The notes beneath the pieces were generated by a model, which saw only the letters and a program-made list of their open reading frames with translations, did no database searches and had not been told where the DNA came from. DNA of 64,000 nt from positions 914,395 to 978,394 of the forward strand of contig NZ_FNKQ01000002.1 of NCBI RefSeq assembly GCF_900100875.1, read 5' to 3'. The translations under genes and the position numbers were made by a program. How positions within the stretch are numbered: the stretch's first letter is position 1; the number at the start of each line of letters is the position of its first letter. The stretch comes from Halopelagius longus (GTDB taxonomy: Archaea; Halobacteriota; Halobacteria; Halobacteriales; Haloferacaceae). This document shows positions 17,840 to 27,851 of the stretch, piece by piece.

Positions 17840-18676
17840 ATGCGGATGTTCAGCCACGCTATGGAGGCGTTAAATCCGCCGAGCGAACGGAAAAAGCGGA
17901 AGCGCCGCGAGCGCCGGACGGACGACGAGGGCCTCCCGTGGTCGTCCCGCGGACGGTACGGCGGCGTCGGCGGTCACGAGTGGTTCGACACGGACGCGGG
18001 GGCGTCGCGCAGTCCGGTCGTGTTCGTCCACGGGAACGGCCGAACGCACGAGGACTGGACGGACCACGCCGAAGCGCTTCTGGACGAGGGGTTCTCCGGC
18101 GACGAACTGTGGGCGATAACGTTCGCGCACCCGAGTTCGACGCACCGCGAGATGTCGAGCCAACTCGACGAGTTCGTCCGGAACGTGCGCGAGTACACCG
18201 GTTCGGAGTCGGTTTCGATAGTCGCCCACAGCCTCGGCGTCACGGGCGTTCGCTACTGGTTGGAGCGTCGGAACCGCTACGAGTGGGTCGATACCGTCGT
18301 CTCGATCGCCGGAGCGAACCACGGCGTCTCGGTGTGTAGCGGCGACGAGGACCCGAAGACGCTGGGCGAGTACGCGCGGCCGAGTCGCTTCGTCGGCTAC
18401 CGGTACCGCGAACGACCGAACCATCCGCTCAAGCGGTTGAACGCCGGCACCGAGACGCCGGGCGACGTGACGTACTACACGATTCGCGGCGCGTACGACC
18501 ACTACTACTGGCGCGACCCGACGAGCCCGGAACTCGAGGGCGCGTCGGAGAACGTCCTGTTGTGGACGAACCACATCGGGACGTTGCGTTCCGACCGAAC
18601 CCGCGCCCTCCTGTCGGAGTGGTTGACCGACGGACCCGACGACGGCGCGGCGGACGACGGCCGAACGGCAGTGTAA
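17840..18676 (+). CDS. Alpha/beta hydrolase, lipase/esterase-like
   Basis: A lipase-class alpha/beta hydrolase. The oxyanion-hole strand is VVFVHGNGRTHEDW, and the nucleophile elbow AHSLG lies in SIVAHSLGVTGVRYW, about 124 residues after the MEALNPP methionine. It is followed by VVSIAGANHGVSV as in secreted or cytoplasmic class 2 lipases. His candidates for the triad occur in WTNHIGTLRSDRTR. No signal peptide is visible; the N-terminus is basic (RKKRKRRERR). The start is uncertain: ATG 17840 is used here, while ATG 17861 and a GTG at 17753, the right distance from the A-rich TATA, are alternatives. The C-terminal tail is acidic and variable. Confidence 0.8.
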   Translation: MRMFSHAMEALNPPSERKKRKRRERRTDDEGLPWSSRGRYGGVGGHEWFDTDAGASRSPVVFVHGNGRTHEDWTDHAEALLDEGFSGDELWAITFAHPSSTHREMSSQLDEFVRNVREYTGSESVSIVAHSLGVTGVRYWLERRNRYEWVDTVVSIAGANHGVSVCSGDEDPKTLGEYARPSRFVGYRYRERPNHPLKRLNAGTETPGDVTYYTIRGAYDHYYWRDPTSPELEGASENVLLWTNHIGTLRSDRTRALLSEWLTDGPDDGAADDGRTAV

Positions 18677-18689
18677 ATAACGGCCGCAT

Positions 18690-18838
18690 AAATTCGGCTG
18701 TCGTCCGCGAACGGAGACTTTCTGCCGAGAGAACGAGAGCGTAGAGAGGAGAGCAGAGAGAAAGAGACGGAAAGCGAAGAGAGCAGAGATACCCGCGGCG
18801 AGCCCGGAAGAACCGAGAGACCGCAGAGGGTGAGAGAC
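18690..18838. other. Purine-rich convergent intergenic tract
   Basis: Between the hydrolase gene (plus) and a membrane-protein gene (minus), the plus strand is a run of GA-rich sequence (GAGAGGAGAGCAGAGAGAAA and similar) for about 110 bp. The complementary minus-strand transcript 3' end would be C/U-rich. No protein-like frame is present. It may act in transcription termination of the minus-strand gene (inference). Confidence 0.4.
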
Positions 18839-18840
18839 GT

Positions 18841-19155
18841 TCAGTCCGCGTTCTGCGGAGCCGAGTGCGTCGCTTGCTGGCCGTGGCCGTGGCCGTTCGA
18901 TCCGATAACGTCGTCGAAGGGGTGCGGCGAACGGAGGATAGCGATGATGCTCCACATGAGACCCGTGAGTATCGACCCCGCCGCGGACATCGTCATCCCG
19001 AGAGAGAAGAACGTCGTCCCGTAGACGATGCCGATGGTGGCGGAGGGCAACGAGGTGCCCAGCGGAATGTTCGTCGTCGCGTCGCGGAGGGCCGGCACCA
19101 ACACGAACAGCGAGAATATGCTTCCGGCGAGGAAGATTAGGTCCTGCCAAATCAT
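18841..19155 (-). CDS. Small haloarchaeal membrane protein with three helices
   Basis: A protein of about 104 residues from the ATG at 19155 (MIWQDLIFLAGSIFSLFVLVPAL), chosen because GGGGGAAAGACG lies just upstream; the only longer in-frame start is a TTG at 19209. It has three hydrophobic helices: DLIFLAGSIFSLFVLVP, SATIGIVYGTTFFSLGMTM and AAGSILTGLMWSIIAIL. The C-terminal tail after PHPFDD is rich in His and Gln (GHGHGQQATHSAPQ). It resembles a conserved haloarchaeal membrane family of unknown role. A TATA-like TTATATGC lies about 70 bp upstream (near 19226-19233). Confidence 0.7.
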   Translation of the reverse strand: MIWQDLIFLAGSIFSLFVLVPALRDATTNIPLGTSLPSATIGIVYGTTFFSLGMTMSAAGSILTGLMWSIIAILRSPHPFDDVIGSNGHGHGQQATHSAPQNAD

Positions 19156-19790
19156 CGTCTTTCCCCCGTCGTAGCGAGTCGTAGCGAGTTTGTCCCAGTC
19201 ATCAAACAATACGAGGCCGTCCCTGCATATAACTTACTCGGTTCAGAGTAAACTTGTTTAACGAAAGATAACGGCACTCAGATCGCCGTCTGTGAAGAAT
19301 TATGGTACTCCATAATCGTGCACGAAGGCGGCTGCCGGGTCGAAATAGATCGAAAGGATCCGTTAACTGATACTGTTCGCCGGGCGGCCCGGGGGTCCCC
19401 CGAACCGGGCGTCTACGTTCTGCTTTACCGACCGAAGACCGTCGCGACTCGGCGGAGTAAGGGGCGCGGACACGAGAGGACGAGGCGGATAACGCCGGGA
19501 GGGCGACAACGGGGGTGAAACGGCGGCGGAGGGGTCAGCGCCGAGAGAAGGAGGCGGCGACGGTGGCCGGACCGACGTGGGAGAAGGAGGCGATGACGGA
19601 GGACGAACCGATGGTGAGAGAAGAAGGACGGACTGCGAGGAAAGGGAAGCGACGGTTGGGCGTTACGTTCCGTACTATCTGGCGCGTGGAAGACGGAGAA
19701 CGAGAGGAGGAGAGGAGAAACGAGGGGGTCGGTACCCGACTGCGAGGGGTCACGTCGGGTGACGCCCGGCGACGCACCGCCGAGGGGAGA
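19156..19790. other. Gene-poor 635-bp region with purine bias
   Basis: No convincing protein is encoded here; the reading frames present are Arg/Glu-rich low-complexity translations. From about 19440 to 19740 the plus strand is strongly purine-rich, so the minus strand downstream of the DUF7344-like gene is C/T-rich. The left part is AT-richer and carries the promoter of the membrane-protein gene and a palindrome at 19299-19316. An unannotated RNA cannot be excluded. Confidence 0.4.
19299..19316. promoter_or_regulatory. Perfect 7-bp-arm palindrome in gene-poor region
   Basis: ATTATGG-TACT-CCATAAT, with arms at 19299-19305 and 19310-19316. It lies about 145 bp upstream of the minus-strand membrane-protein gene and in front of no plus-strand gene. 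Its AT-rich arms suit a winged-helix regulator site or an orphan promoter element. Confidence 0.45.
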
Positions 19791-20105
19791 CTACGACCGT
19801 CGGATGTGGTTCGCCTGCCAGTCGTACTCGACGATTCCGTGGTCGTCGAGTAGGGGGAGGTGGACGTGGTGGAGGTCGGTTTCGACGCTCCGTATCTCGG
19901 GGACGGAAGCGCCGGCGTCGGACTCCGTTTCGCGTTCGGCCACTTCTCGGGCCAGTTCGCTCACGGAGAGGGGGAGTTCGAGGTCGGTGAGCGTCTGGAG
20001 GACGATTCGTCGTCGTTCGTCCGAGAGGAGCCGGTAGTACTCGTCCTCGGTGAGGTCCGCGGGCGATATCAGTTCCTCGGTGATTCTCTGGGTCGGTACG
20101 GCCAT
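19791..20105 (-). CDS. DUF7344-like winged-helix protein
   Basis: A 104-residue protein from the ATG at 20105 (MAVPTQRITEELISPADLTE), chosen because GGAGGGAAG precedes it; the longer frame upstream is unlike the family. Layout: DEYYRLLSDERRRIVLQTLTDLELPLSVSELAREVAERE is a winged-helix core, then HHVHLPLLDDHGIVEYDWQANHI, the family's C-terminal signature. These small haloarchaeal proteins are presumed DNA-binding regulators. Four are encoded in this window. This one is divergent from the large Bat-like regulator, sharing a 219-bp promoter region with two palindromes, so mutual regulation is plausible but unproven. Confidence 0.8.
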   Translation of the reverse strand: MAVPTQRITEELISPADLTEDEYYRLLSDERRRIVLQTLTDLELPLSVSELAREVAERETESDAGASVPEIRSVETDLHHVHLPLLDDHGIVEYDWQANHIRRS

Positions 20106-20182
20106 TATCGGCTTCCCTCCTCGTCGTTCCGCGTCATCTCGTTCACACCGGAAAGAGTGCTTCTTCCCGGTTAACGGCACCC

Positions 20183-20196
20183 CCTAACGAGTTAGG
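20183..20196. promoter_or_regulatory. Palindrome CCTAAC-GA-GTTAGG in divergent promoter
   Basis: A 14-bp inverted repeat with perfect 6-bp arms. It lies in the 219-bp space between the divergent DUF7344-like gene (minus) and the Bat-like regulator (plus). It could be a binding site for either product. The half-site order is the reverse of DtxR-type TTAGG/CCTAA boxes. Confidence 0.45.
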
Positions 20197-20207
20197 TCAC
20201 TCCGTGC

Positions 20208-20227
20208 CGATAAACTGTCAGTTATCG
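20208..20227. promoter_or_regulatory. Second palindrome in the same promoter, CGATAA...TTATCG
   Basis: CGATAAACTGTCAGTTATCG: arms CGATAA(A)CTG and CAGTTATCG pair with one bulged A. It is 12 bp to the right of the CCTAAC palindrome and about 100 bp before the Bat-like gene. Confidence 0.45.
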
Positions 20228-20324
20228 GATTTATTCTGTTCGGGTCCGTCATGTTATCGGTCGAATACGTTCACCTTCGAACGAATGTCTGTCTTCGATA
20301 CCTACTTCCGACAACGGAGGGTTA

Positions 20325-23300
20325 ATGAACGAAAGGGACGTTACGCAGGATATGGTTTCTGGCGCGTTGAGCGACGCTCTTCGGGAGACTCTCGCCGTCT
20401 TCGAGTCGAGGGGAGACCCCGGGGAGCCGATGACGACGGCCGAGGTGACGGGGCACCTCGACGTCTCTCGTCGGAGCACCTACGCCCGACTGGAGAAGTT
20501 GGCCGACGGGGGGTTCCTCGGCACGAAGAAGGTGGGAGCGAAGGGACGGGTCTGGTGGCGTCCGCGGACCGACGACGGAACCGACGATCTCGCCGCACTC
20601 GTCGACGATCTCCCGGGCGTCGTCTACCGGTGGCGGGACGAACCGGATCGACCGGTCGAGTTCGTCGGCGGGGAGTGCGAGCGTCTGACCGGACACACCG
20701 CGGAGTCGATACGCTCCGGCGCAGTTAGTTGGGAAGACGACGTTCTCCACCCCGAGGACGCCGCCGACGTGCGCCAAGCGGTCCGGGCTGGACTCGACGG
20801 CGACGGGCGCTTCTCGGTGCAGTATCGGATTCTGACGGCCGCGGGCGACGTGCGCTGGGTGTCGGAGCGCGGACACGTCGCCGCGAGCGAGTCCGGCGGG
20901 GCGGTCCTCGTCGAGGGGTTGATAACCGACATCTCGGAGGTGAAAGCCGAGAGCCGGCGTTTCGAACGGCAGATCGACGAGGTGTTCGAGCGAATCGACG
21001 ACGCGTTCTACGCCGTCGACGAGGAGTTCCGCTTCACGCACGTCAACGAACGCGCCGAGGAACTGCTCCGACACTCCGAGGCGGAACTGCTCGGCGAGAG
21101 CGTCTGGGACGTGTTCCCCTCGGCGACGGAGACGGAGGCGTGGGAGAGTTTCCACGACGCGCTCGAAACGCAGACGCCGACGAGTTACGAGGTGTACTAC
21201 GACCGACTGGACTTCTGGGTCGAGGCCAACGTCTACCCCTCCGAGACCGGTCTCTCGGTGTACTTCCGCGACGTGACCGAACGGAAGGTCCGCGAACGCG
21301 AACTCGAACAGTACGAGACGCTCGCGCGGACGGCGTCGGACGTCATCGTGACGGTGGACGAACGGAGCGTCGTCCGAGACGTGAACTCGGCTGTCGAAGA
21401 CGTGTTCGGCTACGAACCGACGGAACTCGTGGGCGAGTCGCTGACGAAACTGATGCCCGACCGACTGTCTGACGTGCACCGAACCGCCGTCCGTCGCTAC
21501 CTCGATTCGGGCGAACGCCACCTCGATTGGGACTACCTCGAACTCCCCGGCGTCCGCGCCGACGGGAGCGAGATTCCGCTGGCGATTTCGTTCAGCGAGT
21601 ACGAACACGACGGCGAGCGCTACTTCACCGGAATCGTCCGCGACGTGACCGAACGCAAGGAGATGGAGTCGGACCTCCGCGACAGCGAGAAGAAGTTCCG
21701 GACGCTCGCGGAGAACTTAGAGGAAGTCGTCTGGATGACCGCCGAGGACCCGACGGAGTTTCTCTACGTCAACCCGGCGTACGAGGAGGTGTGGGGCCGC
21801 GACCGAGAGAGCCTGTACGAGGACGGCCTCAGTTTCCTCGATGCGGTCCATCCGGAGGACAGAGAGCAGGTTCGGGAGGCGTACACCGACCTCCCCGAGG
21901 AGGACTACGAGGCGGAGTACCGAATCGTCCGCCCCGACGGGACGGTTCGGTGGCTTCACGCCCGCGGGGTCGCGGTCGGCGGCGAGGACGGCGACGACTT
22001 CCGAATCGTCGGCATCGTCGAGGACGCGACCGAGCGGATACGGCAGAAGCGCGAACTCCGGCGACGGGTCCGCCAACAGGAGGTGATAACCGACTTCGGA
22101 CAGCGAGCGCTCGGAGAGGTGGAACTCGACGACCTCGTCTCCGAAGCGGCCGCTCTCGTCGCCGAAACGCTCGACAACGACTACTGCGCCGTCCTCGACT
22201 TCGACGCCGACGCCGACGAACTGCGCCTCAGTCACGGCGTCGGGTGGGAGGAGGAGGCCGTCGGTTCGACGCTCTCGGCCGTCGAAGAGGGGTCGCAGGC
22301 GGCGTACACGCTGACGTCGGATCGACCCGTCGTCGTGGAGGACCTCGACGCCGAACCGCGATTCGACGGTCCGTCCCTCCTCACGGACCACGGCGTCGAG
22401 AGCGGAATAAGCGTCGTCGTCGGGTCCCTCGCCGAACCGTGGGGCGTCCTCGGCACGTACGACACGGACGAAAACCGCTTTTCGGAACACGACGTGAACT
22501 TCGTCCGGTCGGTGGCGAACATCCTCGCGACGGCCATCAACCGCCGGGCGTACGAACGGGAGTTGGTCACCCGCCGGACGGAACTGCAGGAACGCGAACG
22601 GACGCTGCGCGACGCGTACGAGATCATCGCGGACCCCTCGCTTTCGCTCTCGGAGCGAATCGACAGCCTGCTGAGCGTCGTCCGGAAGACGGTGGGAACC
22701 GACTACGCGACCCTCTCGCGGGTGCAGGACGACGAGTACGTCTTCGAGGCGATAGACGCGCCGTCGGAGGCCGACCTGCGGGTGGGCGACTCGATACCGC
22801 TGTCGGCGACGAACTGCGAACGCGTCGTCGAAACCGAACGAACGCTCGTCCTCCGGGACGTCGACGAGGACGCCCCCGAACTGGCCGACCGGGCGGGGAA
22901 CGCCGAGTGGGGCATCTCCTGTTACCTCGGCGCGCCGGTGTTCGTCGACGGCGAGGTGTACGGCACGTTCTGCTTCTACGATATGGACGCGCGCGCCGAG
23001 AAGTTCTCCGACTGGGAGGTGACGTTCATCGACGTCCTCAGCAACTGGGTAGGCAACGAACTCGAACGCGAACGCGACACCGACCGACTCGCCGCCCTCA
23101 ACAGTCTCAACGAAGTCGTCCGGGAGACGACGGAGGCGGTCATCGAGCAGTCCACCCGCGAGGAGATAGAGCAGACCGTCTGTGAACGCCTCGCCGACAC
23201 GGACTCGTACCTGTTCGCGTGGATAGGCGACATCAACCTCCCCTCTCAGACGGTGAGTCTCCGAACCGAGGCCGGCGTCGACGGGTTCCTCGACGGGGAC

Positions 23301-24272
23301 GCCGCGCCCGTCGGTCCGGGCGACGAACGCGGCGAGGACCCCACGAGCGAGGTGCTTCGGACCGGCGAGGTCCAGACCCTCCAGAACGTCCAGAACGACC
23401 CGCAGTACGAACCGTGGCACGACACCGCCGAGAGACACGGCTTTCACTCCTCGGCCGCGATACCCGTCGTCCACGAGGACACGGTGTACGGGGTGTTGAA
23501 CGTCTACGCCGCCCGACCGCGGGCGTTCGAGGGGGAAGAGCGGGCGGTCATCGCCCAACTCGGCGAGATCGTCGGCCACGCCATCGCCGCCGTCGAACGC
23601 AAGCGTGCGCTGATGAGCAACGAAGTCGTCGAACTCAAGTTCCGCATTCCGGCCATCCTCGACGGCTACGACGTCTCGACCGACGGCCGGTTCACGCTCG
23701 ACGAGACGGTCCCCCTGAAGGACGGCGAGTACCTCCTCTACGGGACCGAGGAGGGCGCGGCCGACGCGGTGTCGGCGTTCGTCGACGCGCACGGCCACTG
23801 GAACGAGGTGACGTTCCGCGAGGACGGCCGCTTCGAGATACGCCTCTCGGACCCGCCGATACTCTCGACGCTCGCGTCCCTCGGCGGGTCGATCGAGGAG
23901 GCCGCCTTCGAGGACGGGACGCTGAACCTGACGCTACACATCTCTCCGAGCGTCGACGCGCGCCGACTCATCGAAGTCGTCCGCGACGGCTATCCGGCCG
24001 CGGAGATGGTGACGCGAAAGCAGGTCGAACCGGGGGACCGCGACGCCGAACGCGTCCACGAGACGTTCGCCGAGGGGTTGACCGACCGCCAACGCGCCGC
24101 CCTCCGCGCCGCCTACCACGCGGGGTTCTTCGAGTGGCCCCGCGAGGCGTCCGGTCAGGAGATGGCCGAGACGCTCGGCGTCTCTCCGCCCACGTTCTAT
24201 CAACACCTCCGAACGGCCGAGAGGAAAGTGTTCGACTCGCTGTTGCCGTCTTCGGTCGGGAGCGCCGAGTGA
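20325..24272 (+). CDS. Large PAS/GAF sensor-regulator with HTH-10 domain (Bat-like)
   Basis: A 1315-residue cytoplasmic one-component regulator. Order: a winged-helix segment (about 10-80, TTAEVTGHLDVSRRSTYARL), four PAS domains (about 92-205, 215-320, 328-443, 455-572; each ends near a D-x-T/S-E-R/V-K motif such as FRDVTERK), and three GAF domains (about 582-742, 765-915, 930-1095). Then come a bacterio-opsin-activator type sensor region (1098-1245) and a C-terminal HTH-10 (1250-1308, LTDRQRAALRAAYHAGFFEWP and GVSPPTFYQHLRTAERK). HTH-10 proteins such as Bat activate transcription. The extra N-terminal winged helix gives two potential DNA-binding ends. It converges with the MEDS kinase gene, 18 bp away. 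ATG 20352 is an alternative start. Confidence 0.88.
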   Translation: MNERDVTQDMVSGALSDALRETLAVFESRGDPGEPMTTAEVTGHLDVSRRSTYARLEKLADGGFLGTKKVGAKGRVWWRPRTDDGTDDLAALVDDLPGVVYRWRDEPDRPVEFVGGECERLTGHTAESIRSGAVSWEDDVLHPEDAADVRQAVRAGLDGDGRFSVQYRILTAAGDVRWVSERGHVAASESGGAVLVEGLITDISEVKAESRRFERQIDEVFERIDDAFYAVDEEFRFTHVNERAEELLRHSEAELLGESVWDVFPSATETEAWESFHDALETQTPTSYEVYYDRLDFWVEANVYPSETGLSVYFRDVTERKVRERELEQYETLARTASDVIVTVDERSVVRDVNSAVEDVFGYEPTELVGESLTKLMPDRLSDVHRTAVRRYLDSGERHLDWDYLELPGVRADGSEIPLAISFSEYEHDGERYFTGIVRDVTERKEMESDLRDSEKKFRTLAENLEEVVWMTAEDPTEFLYVNPAYEEVWGRDRESLYEDGLSFLDAVHPEDREQVREAYTDLPEEDYEAEYRIVRPDGTVRWLHARGVAVGGEDGDDFRIVGIVEDATERIRQKRELRRRVRQQEVITDFGQRALGEVELDDLVSEAAALVAETLDNDYCAVLDFDADADELRLSHGVGWEEEAVGSTLSAVEEGSQAAYTLTSDRPVVVEDLDAEPRFDGPSLLTDHGVESGISVVVGSLAEPWGVLGTYDTDENRFSEHDVNFVRSVANILATAINRRAYERELVTRRTELQERERTLRDAYEIIADPSLSLSERIDSLLSVVRKTVGTDYATLSRVQDDEYVFEAIDAPSEADLRVGDSIPLSATNCERVVETERTLVLRDVDEDAPELADRAGNAEWGISCYLGAPVFVDGEVYGTFCFYDMDARAEKFSDWEVTFIDVLSNWVGNELERERDTDRLAALNSLNEVVRETTEAVIEQSTREEIEQTVCERLADTDSYLFAWIGDINLPSQTVSLRTEAGVDGFLDGDAAPVGPGDERGEDPTSEVLRTGEVQTLQNVQNDPQYEPWHDTAERHGFHSSAAIPVVHEDTVYGVLNVYAARPRAFEGEERAVIAQLGEIVGHAIAAVERKRALMSNEVVELKFRIPAILDGYDVSTDGRFTLDETVPLKDGEYLLYGTEEGAADAVSAFVDAHGHWNEVTFREDGRFEIRLSDPPILSTLASLGGSIEEAAFEDGTLNLTLHISPSVDARRLIEVVRDGYPAAEMVTRKQVEPGDRDAERVHETFAEGLTDRQRAALRAAYHAGFFEWPREASGQEMAETLGVSPPTFYQHLRTAERKVFDSLLPSSVGSAE

Positions 24273-24290
24273 GTCCGCGGCGGGGCGTCC

Positions 24291-27200
24291 TCACTCCTCC
24301 TCCGGCACGGGGAGGGTAAAGGAGAACGTCGACCCCTCGCCGAGTTCCGAGTCGACCCAGATGTCGCCGCCGTGTCGCTCGACGATTCGCTGACAGAGCG
24401 CTAACCCGATTCCGGTACCCTCGTACTCGTCTCGGCTGTGCAGCCGGTCGAACACGTCGAACACGCGGTCTTGGTTCTTCGGTTCGATGCCGATGCCCTC
24501 GTCGCGGACCGATATCACGAACTCTTGCCCACGCCGTTCGGCACCGACGTGAATCCGCGGCGGTTCGTCGCCGCTGTAGGTGATGGCGTTCTCCAGTAGG
24601 TTCTGGAACACCTGACGGAGTTGGCTGGCGTCGCCCACGACGGTGGGGAGTCGGTCGGCGGCGATGTCGGCGTCCGTCTCCTCGATTTGAATCTGGAGGT
24701 CCTCGCGGACGTCGTCGAGCACCGCGTCCAACGCGACCGGTTCGAAGGGGTCGCCGCGCGTCTCGATGCGGGAGTACTCGAGGAGGCAGTCTATCATCTT
24801 CCGCATCCGCTCGGCTCCGTCGACGGCGTATTCGAGGAACTCCTCGCCGTCCTCGTCGAGGGCGTCCTCGTAGCGCTTTTCGAGCAACCGGAGGTAGCTC
24901 GTGACCATCCGCAAGGGTTCCTGTAAGTCGTGCGACGCCGCGTAGGCGAACTGCTCTAAGCGCTCGTTCGAGTCTTTGAGTGCCCGTTCGCGCTGTCTCT
25001 GTTCGAGTTCGTACTTCACCCACTCGCCCATGAGGTGGTGGAACGTCCGTTCGGCCTCCGTGAACTCCCGGTCGCGGGGCTCAGACGAGACGAAGAAGAA
25101 CGTCCGGTCGGGTTCGTTGTCGAGGTCGATGTGCGTGCCGAGGTACGTCTCGACGCCGAACACATCGTGAGCGAGGGAGCTCCCGTAGCCGTAGTTCTCC
25201 GGGTCGGTGAGGTCCGCGGTTCTTCCGCCCTCGACGGTCAGTTGACAGTACGTCTCCGAGAGCGGAGCCTTCGCGCCGGGCGTGAGGTGCTCGTGGTCGC
25301 CGCTGACGGCGTCCACCTCGAACGTGTCGGTCGTCGGGTCGACGCGGGCCAGTCCGCCGAGTTCGAGGTCGAAGCGCTCACAGCCCAACTCGAAGAGGTC
25401 CTGCAGTTTCTCGTCGAACGAGCGGTCGGGTTCGGCCATTATCTCGCACAACCGCTGTTGGTAGTGCTCGCGCTGTTCGCGTTCGAGTTCGTAGCTCACC
25501 CACTGGCCGATCATGTCTAAGAGCGTGCGCTCGACGTCGGAGAACTCCCGGTCGCGGGGTTCCGTCCCGCCGAACCAGAGCGTCCCGTACGGCGCAGTAC
25601 CGCTCGTCACCTTTGTGCCGAAGTAGCTCTGCATCTGGAGTTCTCGGTAGACCGGGTCCTCGGTCCAGTCGGTTTCTCGCACGTCCGCCACGCAGACGGG
25701 GGCGTCCGTCTCGATGGTTCGTCGACAGAAACAGCCGTCCCCCGGGTCGGCCCACAGCACCTCGTCGTCGTCGACGCCGAGGCCGACGCCCCTCTCCAAC
25801 CGGAACTCCCCGTCCCACGCCGGGAGGTGATTGAGGCCGCCCATCTCGAGGTCGAACCAGTCACAGCCCATCTCGAGCAACCGCTCGACTTTCTCGTCGA
25901 ACGAGAGCGTCGGGTCCGAGGTTATCTCGTAGCTCCGTCGCAGGAACTCCTCGCGTTGCCGGCGTTCGAGTTCGTACTTCACCCACTGGCCCATCAGTCG
26001 CTGGAACGTGCGGTCGTCCTCGGTGAACGGCGAGTCCCGCGAGCGCTCGGAGACGAAGAAGAACGTCCTGTCGTCGTCGCCCTCGACTTCGATGTACGTT
26101 CCGAGGTACGCCTCCACGTCGAACTCCTCGTAGACGGAGATGTCGTCGTACCCGGCTTCGACGGGCTCTTCGACGCTCTCGACGCCGCCGGCGTCGACGG
26201 CCGCCGTGCAGTACGTCTCCGACAGCGGAAGTTCGACGCCGGGCGCGAAGTGCTCGTGGTCGCCGCTGACGTACTCGACTTCGAACCGGTTCTCGTCGGG
26301 GTCGACCTTGGCCATCGCACCGAGTTCGAGGCCGAACTGCTCGCACCCGAGGTCGAACAGCGCCCCTAACTTCTCCTCGAAGTCGAGCGCCGGGTCCGAG
26401 GTTATCTCGTAGCTCTCGCGGAGGTACTGCTCGCGGTGCCGTCGCTCTAACTCGTAGCCGAGCCACTGGCCCATCAGGTTGAGGAACGTTCGCTCGGCGT
26501 CGGTGTACGGGCGTTCCCGCGGCGTCTCGGAGGCGAAACAGAGGGTTCCGTACTCGCTTCCCCCCACCCGAACCGTCGTCGCGAAGAACGCGTCGAGCCC
26601 GAACCGCTCGTAGGCGGGGTCGTCCGTCCATCCCACGTCGGCGGCGTCCGCCACGGAGACGGGGCCGGGCGACGCGAGTAGCTTCTCGCAGTACGTATCG
26701 CACAGCGAGTCCGTGACGCCCGTCGCGATGAGGTCGTGGTCGCCGACCGCTTCGACGATTTCGAACGTGGTCTCCTGCGTTCGCGTGAAGTAGCCGATTT
26801 CGAGGCCGAACCGCTCGCGGCCGAGTCGGAGGAGGCGCTGAATCTTCGTCTCGAACGTCGCGTCGGGGTCGGCCAACGTCTCGTACAGTCTGCGCTGGTA
26901 CCGCTCGCGGGTTTCGAGCGCTATCTTCGCGGTGGTTCGGTCCACGAGCGTCTGCAGTTTCCGCTCGTTGTCCCGTTCGGGTCGCTCGGGACCGAAGTAC
27001 TCCTCGGGCGGGGTGTAGTAGACGTTGCGGCAGACGGTGTTGTCGTAGACGAGAAGCGGGTGCGTCTCGATGACGTCCTCGATGACCGCCGGGGGGAGTT
27101 TCCCGCGGTCGTACTGACAGAGCGCCATCGCTCGCTCGTCGAGGAGTTCGTTGATGTGCGCTTCGCACGACATGAACGCCTCCTGCATCCCTTCGTCGCC

Positions 27201-27662
27201 GACGAGCCACGTCTCCTCGGCGGTGACGCGGAACCCCTCGTACTCGGTGAGTCCCTCCTCCATCGCGGTGCGGAGGAGGGTCCGCACCGCGTTGAGGTTG
27301 AACTCGCCGCCGCGGAGGTACGTCTCCTCGACGGTGCGAATCGACAGTTGCCCCGACTCGAACGCGGCGTCCACGTCCACGCCGCCGTCCCGCAACGCGG
27401 CGACTACCTCGTCCCGGGAGTTGTCGTCGGCGATGTACAGACAGCGCTCGCCGGCTTCGATTCCCTCCCGGACGAAGGGGACGACCGTCTCGAACTGCTC
27501 GTCTCGGTCCTCGTAGACGAGCGCGAAGTGGTCGGCGTTGTCCGACTCCTCGACGGAACGTGCGGGGCCGCAAAGGCCGGCGCTCGACCGGAGGACGCCG
27601 GAGTCGTTGCCGGGCGCGGGCGCGTCGCGCCGGTCGGTTCGGTTCGAGATGTACTTGCTCAT
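24291..27662 (-). CDS. MEDS-GAF(4) sensor histidine kinase
   Basis: 1123 residues from ATG 27662 ([10 protein letters not shown]), matching the paralogue's MSKQIPTHTD; a GTG two codons upstream is less likely. Domains: MEDS sensor (about 45-205, [20 protein letters not shown]), four GAF domains (260-405, 420-565, 575-728, 738-890) with shared linkers (TSDPxLxFxEK and RTFxxLMGQWxxYELE), HisKA (about 903-970, [15 protein letters not shown] with phospho-acceptor His911), and HATPase (1010-1118, N-box [26 protein letters not shown]). No transmembrane segments, so it senses inside the cell. MEDS domains are thought to bind small organic ligands; the ligand here is unknown. No receiver-domain protein is adjacent. 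Its closest relative in the window is at 36731-40420, in inverted orientation. Confidence 0.9.
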   Translation of the reverse strand: MSKYISNRTDRRDAPAPGNDSGVLRSSAGLCGPARSVEESDNADHFALVYEDRDEQFETVVPFVREGIEAGERCLYIADDNSRDEVVAALRDGGVDVDAAFESGQLSIRTVEETYLRGGEFNLNAVRTLLRTAMEEGLTEYEGFRVTAEETWLVGDEGMQEAFMSCEAHINELLDERAMALCQYDRGKLPPAVIEDVIETHPLLVYDNTVCRNVYYTPPEEYFGPERPERDNERKLQTLVDRTTAKIALETRERYQRRLYETLADPDATFETKIQRLLRLGRERFGLEIGYFTRTQETTFEIVEAVGDHDLIATGVTDSLCDTYCEKLLASPGPVSVADAADVGWTDDPAYERFGLDAFFATTVRVGGSEYGTLCFASETPRERPYTDAERTFLNLMGQWLGYELERRHREQYLRESYEITSDPALDFEEKLGALFDLGCEQFGLELGAMAKVDPDENRFEVEYVSGDHEHFAPGVELPLSETYCTAAVDAGGVESVEEPVEAGYDDISVYEEFDVEAYLGTYIEVEGDDDRTFFFVSERSRDSPFTEDDRTFQRLMGQWVKYELERRQREEFLRRSYEITSDPTLSFDEKVERLLEMGCDWFDLEMGGLNHLPAWDGEFRLERGVGLGVDDDEVLWADPGDGCFCRRTIETDAPVCVADVRETDWTEDPVYRELQMQSYFGTKVTSGTAPYGTLWFGGTEPRDREFSDVERTLLDMIGQWVSYELEREQREHYQQRLCEIMAEPDRSFDEKLQDLFELGCERFDLELGGLARVDPTTDTFEVDAVSGDHEHLTPGAKAPLSETYCQLTVEGGRTADLTDPENYGYGSSLAHDVFGVETYLGTHIDLDNEPDRTFFFVSSEPRDREFTEAERTFHHLMGEWVKYELEQRQRERALKDSNERLEQFAYAASHDLQEPLRMVTSYLRLLEKRYEDALDEDGEEFLEYAVDGAERMRKMIDCLLEYSRIETRGDPFEPVALDAVLDDVREDLQIQIEETDADIAADRLPTVVGDASQLRQVFQNLLENAITYSGDEPPRIHVGAERRGQEFVISVRDEGIGIEPKNQDRVFDVFDRLHSRDEYEGTGIGLALCQRIVERHGGDIWVDSELGEGSTFSFTLPVPEEE

Positions 27663-27851
27663 CTCCACCCCGCTCCCGTCAGACGCCCGGAAACCGTCGG
27701 CACGGTCCGACCGTCGGTTCGTACGGGGGGCGAGAGTCGGATCCGGGTTTGATTCATCACCTCGATGAAGGCCTGCATCGGTGAAAAGGGCATCGCGAGT
27801 CGCACTCTCATTCCCGCCGGAAGCCGCCGCGTGGGACGTCTCGTCGTCCCG

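Noticed and set aside
19515..19853. 112-codon plus-strand frame in the gene-poor region
   Set aside because: Extremely Arg/Glu-rich because the strand is purine-rich; it also runs over the end of the DUF7344-like gene.
20183..20196. CCTAAC-GA-GTTAGG as a third DtxR box
   Set aside because: The half-sites are in the opposite order to TTAGG...CCTAA, and flanking T/A runs are missing.
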